The notes beneath the pieces were generated by a model. It did not search any database. It was given only the letters and a program-made list of their open reading frames with translations, and was not told the DNA's origin. Source: Streptomyces sp. F001 (GTDB lineage Bacteria; Actinomycetota; Actinomycetes; Streptomycetales; Streptomycetaceae). Taken from it: a stretch of 64,000 nt of DNA. Positions 53,724 to 62,648 of the stretch are shown here, piece by piece. The position numbers and the translations under genes were made by a program. The stretch is taken from contig NZ_QZWF01000002.1 of the NCBI RefSeq assembly GCF_004187715.1, forward strand, positions 682,001 through 746,000. The letters run 5' to 3'. How positions within the stretch are numbered: the first letter of the stretch is position 1; each line of letters begins with the position of its first letter.

Positions 53724-54764
53724 ATGCTGTCCGCACTGTTCCGCAAGCACCCGGCCCCCGCCGCGCCGCCTCCGACCGCCGGGAGCACCACGCCTGCGGC
53801 CCCCGGCGAGCCGCCGTTCCTCCAGGCCGAGGCCGCCTCGGACGCGGCGGCCTGGGTGGCCGTCCGGCACGACCGACTGCGCGACCTCCTCGTCGAACAC
53901 GGCGCTGTCACGGTCCGGGGCCTCGGTCTGCGCACTCCGGCCGACGTCGAGTCGGTCCTCCACCAGGTGGCCGACCGTCCGGCGACCGAGCGGGAGGCGT
54001 TCGCCGCCCGCGACCGCCACGCGGAGGGCGTCTACTCGCCGTCGGCGTGGCCGCCCAACCAGCCCATGTGCATGCACCACGAGCTCAGTTACGCGCTGGA
54101 GTTTCCCGGCCTGATGCTGTTCGCGTGCCTTCAGCCGTCCACCGCGGGCGGTGCCACCGCCGTGGCCGACTCGGCCGCCGTGCTGCAGACGCTGCCGGCC
54201 GAACTCGTCGACCGGTTCGAGCGGGAAGGCTGGCTGCTCACCCGCACCTACACCAACGAGATCGGTGCCACGCTGAGCCAGTCCTTCGGCACCGAGGACC
54301 GCGACGCCATCGAGGCGTACTGCCGTGCCAACGCCATCGACTGGTCCTGGCAGCCGGACGGCTCGCTGCGCACCCGGCAGCACCGACGCGCCGTGGTGCG
54401 GCACCCGGTCTCCGGTCGGCGCTGCTGGTTCAACCAGATCGCGTTCCTCAACGAGTGGACGATGGCGCCCGAAGTACGGGAGTTCCTCGTCGAGGAGTAC
54501 GGCCCCGACGACCTTCCCTTCAACACCCGCTACGGCAACGGCGACCCCGTGTCCCGGGACGTCGTCGAGCAGATCAACAACGCCTACGACGCGCACACCG
54601 TACGCCGGGCCTGGCACTCCGGAGACCTGATGCTCGTGGACAACATCCGCACCGCGCACAGCCGGGACGCCTACGAAGGGCCGCGGAACGTGGTGGTCGC
54701 CATGGCGGACCCGGTACGCATGGACCACCACCCCACGGCGTCGACCGGGAGGACAGCGGCATGA
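53724..54764 (+). CDS. SyrP/TauD-type Fe(II)/2-oxoglutarate oxygenase
   Basis: 346 residues with a Pro/Ala-rich N-terminus. The metal-binding triad is visible: His118-x-Glu120 in CMHHELSYALEFPG and the distal His312 in DNIRTAHSRDAYEG, with the 2-oxoglutarate-binding Arg a few residues after. NPRP-type SyrP proteins hydroxylate the beta carbon of amino acids held on NRPS carrier proteins (family knowledge). The ATG at 53724 has CGAGGAGAACCC. Placed between the synthetase and the diaminopropionate genes and overlapping the next start (ATGA), it probably hydroxylates the carrier-bound residue. Confidence 0.88.
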   Translation: MLSALFRKHPAPAAPPPTAGSTTPAAPGEPPFLQAEAASDAAAWVAVRHDRLRDLLVEHGAVTVRGLGLRTPADVESVLHQVADRPATEREAFAARDRHAEGVYSPSAWPPNQPMCMHHELSYALEFPGLMLFACLQPSTAGGATAVADSAAVLQTLPAELVDRFEREGWLLTRTYTNEIGATLSQSFGTEDRDAIEAYCRANAIDWSWQPDGSLRTRQHRRAVVRHPVSGRRCWFNQIAFLNEWTMAPEVREFLVEEYGPDDLPFNTRYGNGDPVSRDVVEQINNAYDAHTVRRAWHSGDLMLVDNIRTAHSRDAYEGPRNVVVAMADPVRMDHHPTASTGRTAA

Positions 54765-55831
54765 TCACCGTGCGCCCCGCCCCCGGGAAAGCGGCCCGGG
54801 CCGACGTACCGGCCGTACCGTCCTTCGCCGTCATCCCCGGGGCCCAGGTCAAGAGCGTGCTCGACGGACGTGAGAAGGCTGTGGTGGAGGTCGTCGAGGC
54901 GACGTACCGCCTGCACGGGGCAGGCCGTACGGTCAACCCGCCGTCCTCCTTCCTGCGCTTCCCCGACCGGCCGTCGTCGCGGATCATCGCCCTGCCCGCC
55001 TCGCTCGGCGGCGAGAGCCGGGTGGACGGCCTGAAATGGATCTCCAGTTTTCCCGCCAACGTCGAGTCGGGCATCCCCAGGGCGTCGGCCGTGCTCATCC
55101 TCAACGACCCGATCACGGGCTACCCCTTCGCGTGCCTGGAGAGCTCGATCATCAGCGCCGCCAGGACCGCCGCGTCCGCCGCTTCGGCGGCCGACCGGCT
55201 CAGCAGGGGGCGACCGCGCCCCGCCCGTCTGGGGTTCGTCGGAGCCGGTCTGATCGCCCGGTACATCCACACGTACCTGGAGGGCACCGGCTGGTCCTTC
55301 GACGCCATCGGTGTGCACGACGTGTCCGCCGACAGCGCGGCGGGATTCCGGACGTACCTGGAGCAGTCAGGAGCCGTCGGACGCGTCACTGTGCACGGCA
55401 GCGCGCGGGAGCTGATCCGCCACAGCGACCTGATCGTCTTCGCCACCGTCGCCGACCGGCCGCACATCGACGAGCCGTCGTGGTTCCGCCACAACCCGGT
55501 GGTGCTGCACGTGTCACTGCGCGACCTCGCGCCGCAGGTGCTGCTGTCGGCCACCAATGTCGTCGACGACATCGACCACTGTCTCAGGGCCGCCACCTCA
55601 CCGCACCTCACGGAAAGCCTCACCGGCAACCGTCGCTTCCTGCTCGGCACGCTGGACGACGTGATGGCCGGCCGGGTGACAGTGCCGGCCGACCGGCCGG
55701 TGGTGTTCTCGCCGTTCGGCCTCGGCGTGCTCGACCTCGCGGTCGGCAAGTTCGTCTACGAGGAGGTGGCACGCTCCGGCGAACTGCGGATCATCGACAA
55801 CTTCTTCCATGAACTGCGCCGGTACGGCTGA
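54761..55831 (+). CDS. sbnB: SbnB-like 2,3-diaminopropionate biosynthesis dehydrogenase
   Basis: 356 residues of the ornithine cyclodeaminase/mu-crystallin fold. Substrate part: NPPSSFLRFPDRPSSRIIAL, GLKWISSFPANVESGIPRAS and ACLESSIISAARTAASAASA; NAD-binding loop LGFVGAGLIARYIHTYL (~residue 160). This is the SbnB group, which oxidatively cleaves N-(1-amino-1-carboxy-2-ethyl)-glutamate to 2-oxoglutarate and L-2,3-diaminopropionate with NAD+. Its expected partner SbnA is encoded next, 57 bases downstream. The start overlaps the oxygenase stop by four bases. Confidence 0.9.
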   Translation: MITVRPAPGKAARADVPAVPSFAVIPGAQVKSVLDGREKAVVEVVEATYRLHGAGRTVNPPSSFLRFPDRPSSRIIALPASLGGESRVDGLKWISSFPANVESGIPRASAVLILNDPITGYPFACLESSIISAARTAASAASAADRLSRGRPRPARLGFVGAGLIARYIHTYLEGTGWSFDAIGVHDVSADSAAGFRTYLEQSGAVGRVTVHGSARELIRHSDLIVFATVADRPHIDEPSWFRHNPVVLHVSLRDLAPQVLLSATNVVDDIDHCLRAATSPHLTESLTGNRRFLLGTLDDVMAGRVTVPADRPVVFSPFGLGVLDLAVGKFVYEEVARSGELRIIDNFFHELRRYG

Positions 55832-55888
55832 GGACGGCTCACCACCCGCCTTTCGGCCGGTGTTCCGGTCACGGACTCGGAGGCCATC

Positions 55889-56908
55889 GTGCCCGTCATA
55901 TCCGTTCCCCAGGCCTTCAACGAGGAGGATCTGTACATCGACCTGGAGCCGATGTTCGGACAGCGGCTGTTCCTCAAGTGCGAGGGGTTCAACTTCGCCG
56001 GTTCGATCAAGCTGAAAGCCGCGACCGAGATGGTGGAGTCCGCCGAGCGGAGCGGCATCCTGACACAGGACTCGATCCTGGTGGAGTCCTCGTCGGGCAA
56101 TCTCGGTGTGGCCCTGAGCGTGATTGCGGCGAGCAAGGGCTACCGTTTCGTCTGTGTGACGGACTCCCGCTGCAATCTCACCACCCGGCAGATGATGGAA
56201 GCCCTCGGCAGCCACGTGCACGTCGTCTCCCACCAACACGCCACCGGCGGTCTTCTGGGAGCGCGGCTGGAGTACGTACGCAGCCTGTGCGCCGCGGACG
56301 ACCGCTATGTGTGGCTGAGCCAGTACACCAACCCCGACAACTGGAAGGCGCACTACTTCAGGACGGCGCCGGCCATCGCCCGCGTCTTCCCGCAGCTGGA
56401 CGTGCTGTTCATCGGGGTCGGCACCACCGGCACCCTGATGGGGTGCGCACGCTGGTTCCGGTCCTGGAACCGGCCGGTGCGCATCGTCGCCGTGGACAGC
56501 GTCGGCTCCGCCATCTTCGGCGACCCGCCAGGCCGCCGTATGATCCCCGGCCTGGGCATGAGCGTCCGGCCGCCGCTGCTCGACGAGGCGTACGTGGACG
56601 AAGCGGTGCGCGTCGAGGAGGCCGACACCATCCGTACCTGCCGGAACCTGGCGAAGCGGGGCTTCCTCTTCGGCGGGTCGACCGGCACGGTGGTCAGCGG
56701 GGCGATGAGCTGGCTGGCCCGGCACGAGGCCCGAAGCCTCACGCCGGTGGCGATCGCCCCGGACCTCGGCGAGCGCTACCTCGACACGATCTACCAGACC
56801 AACTGGGTGCAAGCCCTCTACGGTGACCAGGTCTTCGTCCCGAATGCGCCACCCGACCACGGTGCCGCGGCCCGCGAGTCGAGCACGGCGAACGGCCGGG
56901 CTCTCTGA
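55889..56908 (+). CDS. sbnA: SbnA-like 2,3-diaminopropionate biosynthesis PLP enzyme
   Basis: 339 residues of the cysteine-synthase fold, GTG start at 55889 with CGGAGGCCATC. PLP Lys in FNFAGSIKLKAATEM (~residue 37), substrate loop VESSSGNLGVALS, cofactor phosphate loop FIGVGTTGTLMG and late motif FGGSTGTVVSGAM. GSIKLKAA replaces the GSxKDR of cysteine synthases, as in the SbnA group that joins O-phospho-L-serine and L-glutamate. With SbnB it should supply L-2,3-diaminopropionate to the synthetase in the same operon. Confidence 0.9.
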   Translation: MPVISVPQAFNEEDLYIDLEPMFGQRLFLKCEGFNFAGSIKLKAATEMVESAERSGILTQDSILVESSSGNLGVALSVIAASKGYRFVCVTDSRCNLTTRQMMEALGSHVHVVSHQHATGGLLGARLEYVRSLCAADDRYVWLSQYTNPDNWKAHYFRTAPAIARVFPQLDVLFIGVGTTGTLMGCARWFRSWNRPVRIVAVDSVGSAIFGDPPGRRMIPGLGMSVRPPLLDEAYVDEAVRVEEADTIRTCRNLAKRGFLFGGSTGTVVSGAMSWLARHEARSLTPVAIAPDLGERYLDTIYQTNWVQALYGDQVFVPNAPPDHGAAARESSTANGRAL

Positions 56909-56961
56909 CAGACATCCGCTCACCTGCCGTGAAAGACGTGCGGCGAAAGGCGGACGACCCC

Positions 56962-57735
56962 ATGCTCCCCAGGCACCCGGCCGAGGAACCGGCGGAGGCA
57001 GCCCCGCATCCGGTGCTGCTGCCGGAGCTGCTTGTCCCCGCTGTCTGGGCCCGGTCGCTGACGCCACCCCGCTCCGGCCGGCCGCCGCGACTGTGGCTGG
57101 CACGGGTGGAGGTCTTGCGCGACGTCGTTGCCCCGTTTGCCGAGTCGGTGCTGGACAGCGGCGAAAAGGCGAGAGCGGCGGCGCTCCGGTCGGCGGCGGA
57201 CCGGGACGGTTACCGGGTCGCGCACATCGGGCTGCGGCTGCTCCTCGGCGCCTACCTCGGCATCGAGCCCGCGAACGTGCCGCTGGTGCGACAGCCGTGC
57301 CCTATGTGCCAGGCCCCGCACGGCCGGCCCGCCGTGCCCGGCGCCGACCTCTGCTTCTCCCTCTCCCGGAGCGGCGGGCTCTGCCTTCTCGCCTTCGCGG
57401 CCACCGCGGTCGGCGCGGACATCGAGCAGCTGCCCGCTTCCGGCGTCGTCGACGACGTCGGTGCCCTGCTGCATCGCCGGGAGGCCGCCGAGCTCGCCGC
57501 CTGTCCGCCGGAGCGGCGTCCCGCTGCCTTCGCCCGCGCATGGACCCGGAAGGAGGCCTACCTGAAAGGTCTCGGCCCCGGACTCGGACGCGACCTCCGC
57601 CTCGACCACCTCAGCACCTCACCGCACGCACCCAGCCGTGTGCCGGGCTGGGCGATCCATGACGTCGCGGCCGGTCCGGATCACGCGGCTGCCGTCGCGG
57701 TCGCTGAGGCATCGCCGGCGAAGCGACCACGGTGA
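56962..57735 (+). CDS. 4'-Phosphopantetheinyl transferase (Sfp type)
   Basis: 257 residues from ATG 56962 (GTG 56929 is an alternative). Conserved motifs: GYRVAHIGLRLLLGAYLGI, CFSLSRSGGLCLLAF, Mg-binding GADIEQL and WTRKEAYLKGLGPGLGRDL. Such enzymes transfer the phosphopantetheine arm of CoA to carrier-protein serines. Last gene of the operon; its probable targets are Ser48 of the first and Ser812 of the second gene. A Cys pair (CPMC) lies near residue 113. It converges with the anti-sigma gene, 15 bases away. Confidence 0.9.
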   Translation: MLPRHPAEEPAEAAPHPVLLPELLVPAVWARSLTPPRSGRPPRLWLARVEVLRDVVAPFAESVLDSGEKARAAALRSAADRDGYRVAHIGLRLLLGAYLGIEPANVPLVRQPCPMCQAPHGRPAVPGADLCFSLSRSGGLCLLAFAATAVGADIEQLPASGVVDDVGALLHRREAAELAACPPERRPAAFARAWTRKEAYLKGLGPGLGRDLRLDHLSTSPHAPSRVPGWAIHDVAAGPDHAAAVAVAEASPAKRPR

Positions 57736-57750
57736 CGCCTCCTCACCTCC

Positions 57751-58488
57751 TCACGCGGGCACCGGGATGATGGCGAGCAGGCCGGTGGTCGGCTGGGGCG
57801 AGCCACCGGCGGGTTCGACGGTCACACAGACGGCTGTGGCCTCACCGAGCCGCCCTTCGAGGACCTGTGCCTGAGAGCCGCCCGCGGAGGACAGCAGGCC
57901 GGCGGGCCGGTACCGCCCCTCGTACCCGTACCACAGTTCGTAGACCCGGTCGCCGGTGAGGGGTGGCAGGCCCGAGGCGACGAACGCGGTCCGGCTCTGG
58001 GCCCGCGAGGCGATCACGCTCGCCGTCGCGCCGTGCGGCATCCGGCTGGTGCTGATCGTGGCGTCCGCGGCGGTCAGGACATCGGCGAGTGCATCGGTGC
58101 CGCCACGGACGTCGGCGACCTGCTCGCGGGCGGTGTCGGCCTCGGAGTGCTGCCACCAGGCGACACCCCCCAGAGCTGCGGCTGCCGCCACGGACGCCGC
58201 CAGTGCCCATGCGAGGCCCCGCTGCTGCCGGCGATGTCGCCGCGAGGCGACGGCCCGCTCCTGACGTACGGTCGCGATCCGTTCGAGGACACCGCGGCGC
58301 AGGTCGGCGGAGGGTTTCCGAACCTCGAGGGCGCCCAGCCAGGCGGCGGCCTGCGTCACCTCGTCGGCTTCGCGCCGGCACGCCGTGCAGCTCGCCAGAT
58401 GGTTCTCGAAGGCGGCTTCCTCGCCGGGAGGCAGAGCGTGCAGTGCGTACGCGCCGACGCCGAGGCAAGGGTCTTCGGAGACGCTCAT
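57751..58488 (-). CDS. RskA-type zinc anti-sigma factor
   Basis: 245 residues from the ATG at 58488, which overlaps the sigma factor stop (ATGA). The N-terminal zinc anti-sigma motif is HLASCTACRREADE (His-X3-Cys-X2-Cys, ~residue 33). A membrane helix follows (GLAWALAASVAAAAALGGVA, ~95-118) and then an extracytoplasmic RskA domain (GDRVYELWYGYEGRYRPAGL). It should hold the ECF sigma factor at the membrane until proteolysis or redox stress releases it. Confidence 0.93.
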   Translation of the reverse strand: MSVSEDPCLGVGAYALHALPPGEEAAFENHLASCTACRREADEVTQAAAWLGALEVRKPSADLRRGVLERIATVRQERAVASRRHRRQQRGLAWALAASVAAAAALGGVAWWQHSEADTAREQVADVRGGTDALADVLTAADATISTSRMPHGATASVIASRAQSRTAFVASGLPPLTGDRVYELWYGYEGRYRPAGLLSSAGGSQAQVLEGRLGEATAVCVTVEPAGGSPQPTTGLLAIIPVPA

Positions 58489-59096
58489 GATCCGCCCTCC
58501 AGACACTCACGCAAGCGCTGCAGCCCTTGACGCATCCGCGACTTGATGGTCCCGACGGGAGTGGCCAGAGAATCGGCCACCTCCGTGTAGGTCAGCCCTT
58601 CGTAGTAGGCCAGTACCAGGGGCAACCGCAGGTGCCCGGCCAGCTCGGACAGACAGCGGAAGACGACCCGGTAGTCCTCGCGAACCTCGACCTCCTCGGC
58701 CACCGCGTCGAAGGGCCGCTCGTGCTCCAGGGTCGCGGTGCGCAGCTCGCGGGCCCTGCCTGCGGCGACGGACCGCACCCGGTCCACCGCCCTGCGGTGG
58801 GCGAGGGTGAGCACCCAGGCGCGGGCGGGGCCCCGCTCCGCACGGAAGCGGGCGGCGGTACGCCACACCTCCACCATCACGTCCTGGGTCACCTCCTCCG
58901 CCTGCGCCTCGTTCCTCAGCACCCGGTAGGCCAGTCCCATCACCGGCGGTGCCAGCGCGTCGTACACGCCGACGAATGCCTGCTCGTCGCCGTCGGCGGC
59001 ACGGATGAGCAGCTCGTCCACCCGGGCATCGTCCGATGACCGTGTCCGCCGGGCCGGCGCGTCGCTTTCCACGTCCGCGTCGTTTCCACGCCTCAT
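58485..59096 (-). CDS. ECF sigma factor, SigK (ECF19) type
   Basis: 203 residues; ATG 59096 with GAGGAGCGGTC. Region 2: FVGVYDALAPPVMGLAYRVL and EAEEVTQDVMVEVWRTAARF-type -10 recognition; the linker has the VREDYRVVFRCLSEL segment; region 4: YYEGLTYTEVADSLATPVGT then IKSRMRQGLQRLRECL, the -35 binding HTH. Partnered with the downstream RskA-type anti-sigma factor by a four-base overlap, the usual layout of the SigK family. Regulon unknown. Confidence 0.94.
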   Translation of the reverse strand: MRRGNDADVESDAPARRTRSSDDARVDELLIRAADGDEQAFVGVYDALAPPVMGLAYRVLRNEAQAEEVTQDVMVEVWRTAARFRAERGPARAWVLTLAHRRAVDRVRSVAAGRARELRTATLEHERPFDAVAEEVEVREDYRVVFRCLSELAGHLRLPLVLAYYEGLTYTEVADSLATPVGTIKSRMRQGLQRLRECLEGGS

Positions 59097-59599
59097 GACC
59101 GCTCCTCAGCTCTGCTCGACAGTGGCCCCTGAGCGAGGAAGACGCACCTCGTCCGGAGCCGTCCGCCTGACATATTCACCTTTCTGCCGGAGGCGACCGG
59201 GAGCACGGCCGTAAAACGGATGAAGAGGGGCGAACGAGGCCCCTACAGGTTGTTCGGAGCTGCCGCCTTCACGGATCGACGCAAGGCCTGCCAGTCGCAT
59301 GCGACGGCTCGTTCGAAGCCATCTGACGGCGAGCACGAGCCCGAGACATCCCTCGACGTCCGCCCACCGGGTGCTCCTTTCGTGGGTTGGCACGAGAGGG
59401 GGCCGCACGGGCTGCCCGTCCCAAGGAGCTGGCAGGGCAGGCACAGGGACATGAACGTCGCTGATGGCGGGCCCGTACCCACCGGCGGAGGGCGGGCGCG
59501 GAGGGAGAGACGGTGCGACCCGCACAGCGTGAGTTGTACGAGGCGCTCGGCGCGCTGCGGAGCAGGGCACAGGGGCAAATGAACGGTGCAACCAGGGTT
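59097..59599. other. Promoter region of the sigma factor operon, then gene-poor DNA
   Basis: Contains the leader of the minus-strand sigma gene. I could not assign -35/-10 boxes with confidence. No gene is supported on either strand. Confidence 0.3.
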
Positions 59600-60515
59600 G
59601 TTGGGGTTACTGACGGGCTGCCGACAGGCGGCCGTCGAAGGTCATGTCGAAGGTGTTCAGTGCGGTCTTCCAGCGGCTGGTCCAGCGGGCCTGGCCCTTG
59701 CCGGCCGGGCAGGAGCCCGCCCGGCGGCCGCGGTCGGCAGCCCCGTGGGCAGGGACACGCTGCTGCGGTTGGTCAGGGCCTTGCCCGAGCCCGAGGCCGG
59801 CCACGTTGAAGGGCTGGGCGTGGACGACTTCGCCTTCCGCAAGGGCCGCCATGACGGCACGGTCCTGATCGACATGGTCACCCACCGTCCTCTTCATCTC
59901 TTCGACGGCCGTGAGGGCGAGGACCTGGCCGCCTGGCTGCGCGATCATCCCGAGCCGACGATGTCGTCGCCACAAGCCCCCAGCGGGCTCGCGTCGCCGA
60001 TCCGTACGGCGGCTCCCTGCACCAGCGCTGGAACGAAGGCGGCAGAAACGCCGCACAGCTCTACCGCGAGATCCACGAACTGGGTCACCCCGGTGGCGAG
60101 ATGGCCGTCCAACATCATCTGCGACGCTACCGAACAGGGCGCGGACACGCTCCCGTCCCGGAACCCAGGCTCCGTCGGTCCGCGAGGTCACCTCCTGGAT
60201 CATGGCCCACCCCGAACACCTACGGGACGAGGACGCGGACAAGCTGCACCGTCTGCGCGAGCGCAATCCCGAGCGGGACCGGCTCACCGGCCACGTCAGG
60301 AAGTTCGCCGCGACGATGACCGGACGCCACGGCGACCGTCTCGAGCATTGGATCGCCGACACCGAACAGGACACCCTGGCCCCGCCGGCGTCCTTCGCCC
60401 GCAACCTTCGCCGTGATCTCGACGCCGTCCGCAACGGCCTGCCCCTGCCCCACGCTTCCGGCCCCGTTGAAGGAAACACCAACCGGCTGATTCTGTGGGA
60501 TCAGCGATGTCAAGC
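59600..60515 (+). pseudogene. ISL3-family transposase relic
   Basis: Pieces in two or three frames: LALAGRAGARPAAAVGSPVG, RDTLLRLVRALPEPEAGHVE with GVDDFAFRKG (first Asp), then out of frame LYREIHELGHPGGEMAVQHH, and later REVTSWIMAHPEHLRDEDAD with ATMTGRHGDRLEHWIADTEQ and LPHASGPVEGNTNRL. The HTH/zinc N-terminus is missing, there are internal deletions, and the end is cut at PVEGNTNR. Dead element without identifiable ends. Confidence 0.75.
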
Positions 60516-60992
60516 CGTGTGCTTGTGCATCACGTCGAGGTAGTGACGGCCTCGGTGAGGCACGTGGTTGTCCCGGCCCGGGAGGCTGAAGACCGCGCAG
60601 ACGTCAGCGGGCCGGGTGAGGATGCTGGACTGCCGGCCGAACGTGAGGGTGTCGTTGACGTGGTGCTCACAGCCTGCCGTGTCCAGGGCCATGACCAGTT
60701 CCTCGCGGAGCACGGTGGCCTCGAACGACTCTGATGCGGGCAGGACGAGAGAGGGCAGCTTCGCGGTCGAGCCGGGCCGGAGGTTGATCCAGATGCCGCT
60801 GACCGCCCGCTGGGTGACGACCAGTTCGAGCCCGGCCCAGGAGTACGGGTAGCCGTCGATATCAGGCCCCTTCATGAGGATGGCGGGGTGCGGGCGCCCC
60901 GGACCAAGGAGGTCCTCGGCCTCGGTCAGGGGCATTCCACAGTGAAGAGGCCCGATCCGGCCGGTGCGGGCGAAGGCGACGAGGACGTCCAT
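60510..60992 (-). CDS. Conserved hypothetical protein
   Basis: 160 residues beginning MDVLVAFARTGRIGPLHCGM (ATG 60992). Contains PLTEAEDLLGPGRPHPAILM, DGYPYSWAGLELVVTQRAVS and a C-terminal ADVCAVFSLPGRDNHVPHRG. The first part recalls small streptomycete proteins that start with a calcyclin-like GPL-CG-xL-EAE segment, seen often next to mobile elements; no function is known. The 3' end overlaps the ISL3 relic, and upstream in the same frame is integrase debris. Confidence 0.65.
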   Translation of the reverse strand: MDVLVAFARTGRIGPLHCGMPLTEAEDLLGPGRPHPAILMKGPDIDGYPYSWAGLELVVTQRAVSGIWINLRPGSTAKLPSLVLPASESFEATVLREELVMALDTAGCEHHVNDTLTFGRQSSILTRPADVCAVFSLPGRDNHVPHRGRHYLDVMHKHTA

Positions 60993-61045
60993 CAAGAGCA
61001 CGGCAGTGACTGTGACACGCCCCTGGGCGTGTTCGCATTCCGATA

Positions 61046-61816
61046 TCAGCCGGCGTCGAGATCTCCCTGCCCTGCTTGACGTCCACGATCGGCAGGAAGG
61101 CGGCAGTCGCCGGGATGTCGAGCTGACGTGGCATCGCCCCGGATGGGGTGGGAACGTCGGTGAGTCGTTCCAGGAGGCGGTCGAGGGCGGCTTGGCCGTC
61201 GTCGACGGCAGCCTGCTCGTCCTCGGTGAGCGGATGGCGGCGCGCCTCTTCTGCAAGTCGGCTCTGGCTTCGATGAGTTGAGCCTTGGTGGAGGCCTTGG
61301 GGTGTGGGAGTCGCAGCGTGCGCAGGCCATGCGGTGGGGGCACTGCTCGAAGAAGGTGTAGATGCAGCAGCCGCCGTGGCCGAGGTCGTAGTGCTGCCAG
61401 GGCACCCCGGCCGCGGCGGCGCCGGAGGCGACCGCGTCGCGGTCGCAAGGACGTCGACGGTGCGCATGTTGCGCGAGAAGTACCCGGCGTCGGCGTAGGC
61501 CCGGGTGAGCGTGGTCGGGCTGATCTTCGCGTAGAACTGCGTGGACTGCGGTGAGCGGTGGCCGAGCCGGGCTTGCAGCTCGAACTGCTTCATCGGTTCC
61601 TTGGCGTTGTGAAGCCGGCCGGCGTGGTGGACTGGGCGCGGTGGCTGATGATGTTCCGCGGACGTCAGTGGCGGGGACGCCGGCTTTGCGGCAGGGCAAC
61701 TTGTTTCGAGTCGCCCGGATCTCGGTCCCGTCGTGCTGCCGGCGGATGCAGCCGGTCCGGAGCCGAGCTGTCTCATCGCTGCGCTGTCCGGAGAACAGCC
61801 AGGTCAGCATGACCAC
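61046..61816 (-). pseudogene. Tyrosine site-specific integrase, C-terminal relic
   Basis: Minus-strand fragments in several frames: TWLFSGQRSDETARLRTGCI, then FELQARLGHRSPQSTQFYAK with the catalytic Tyr region, ISPTTLTRAYADAGYFSRNM, and a Cys-rich tail HYDLGHGGCCIYTF, CPHRMACARC and VPTPSGAMPRQLDIP. This is the long tyrosine recombinase group common in streptomycete mobile islands. The N-terminal half is absent and frames are interrupted, so it is inactive. Confidence 0.7.
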
Positions 61817-61846
61817 GTGGACCTGGTGGGGACAGCACCGAGGGCT

Positions 61847-62161
61847 TCATGGGGTGTGGTGCAGCCAGCGCTGGAGGGCGGCGTTGATGCTGGCGGGCAG
61901 GGCGCTGAGCTGGTCGATGGCGTCGCGGTCGTCGGGGTGGGGTGGGATGCCGGCCGCGGTCAGGGCTGCGTGCAGGTCGAGGCGTCGCTGGTCGCGTGGG
62001 TCGATGGTGAAGGTGAGGCGGTGGGCGGGGTTCGGGGGGGAGCAGGTAGTCGGCGTCCCCTGGCTGGCCGGCGGGGCCGGCCAGGTGGGGGCGGACTCGT
62101 CGACGGCGCAGGGTTCGGCGGGCGAACGGGGTGCGCTGTGCTCGAAGGCAGTGGTGGTCAC
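61847..62161 (-). CDS. Small hypothetical protein near the integrase relic
   Basis: 104 residues, MTTTAFEHSAPRSPAEPCAV start, a disordered Pro-rich first half and a helical second half (RLTFTIDPRDQRRLDLHAAL, DRDAIDQLSALPASINAALQ). Unknown function. The tail looks like a genuine folded segment, which is why I list it. It lies just upstream of the integrase relic on the same strand. Confidence 0.45.
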   Translation of the reverse strand: MTTTAFEHSAPRSPAEPCAVDESAPTWPAPPASQGTPTTCSPPNPAHRLTFTIDPRDQRRLDLHAALTAAGIPPHPDDRDAIDQLSALPASINAALQRWLHHTP

Positions 62162-62648
62162 GTCGCTCTCCTCACGGGCAGACGGGCAGCTTGCAGATGC
62201 AGGACCAGAGGCGCCTGGGGACCGTGGCGGTTGCGGGCGTGGCGGGGCTTCACGCGGATGGCGTCATCGGCGGGTCATCGTCTGGTCCGACCGGCGGGGT
62301 GCGTTGTCGTGGTGCGTGGCGGAGGGCTCTGTTACGCACTTTCGGGTGAGGAGGGCGGGCTGTCGCCAGCCTGCGCGCCGGGCGGCAGCGGCGGGGCCGG
62401 GCGGTGCGGGCCGGGCGGGCCATCAACTCGAGAGTATTTACCGCATAGATGGACATCGAAGGTGAGAGTAACGGTGATGTGGGCAATTCGTAACACAGTG
62501 TGCGTACCGTGGTCATCTGCCGCAGCCGCGGCCAGGGTGTGCATGCGCGGCCCGTCCGGCCGCCACTCGCACCCGCACCATGACGTCCCCTCCGCGGCCG
62601 CTCACGGACCGAGACAAGGGATCGGTGCCCGTACATGCAGGAGGCTCT
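62162..62648. other. Intergenic stretch upstream of the lamin-tail gene
   Basis: No gene is supported. Around 62425-62480 the DNA is locally AT-richer than its surroundings and may contain a promoter for the lamin-tail gene; no boxes are assigned. Confidence 0.3.

Noticed and set aside
51747..54731. 994-codon minus-strand frame opposite the NRPS gene
   Set aside because: Shadow of the A-PCP and oxygenase genes with no motifs.
61046..62161. Intact integrative element with attachment sites
   Set aside because: The integrase is a truncated, frameshifted relic and no tRNA gene or direct repeat marking attachment sites was found.
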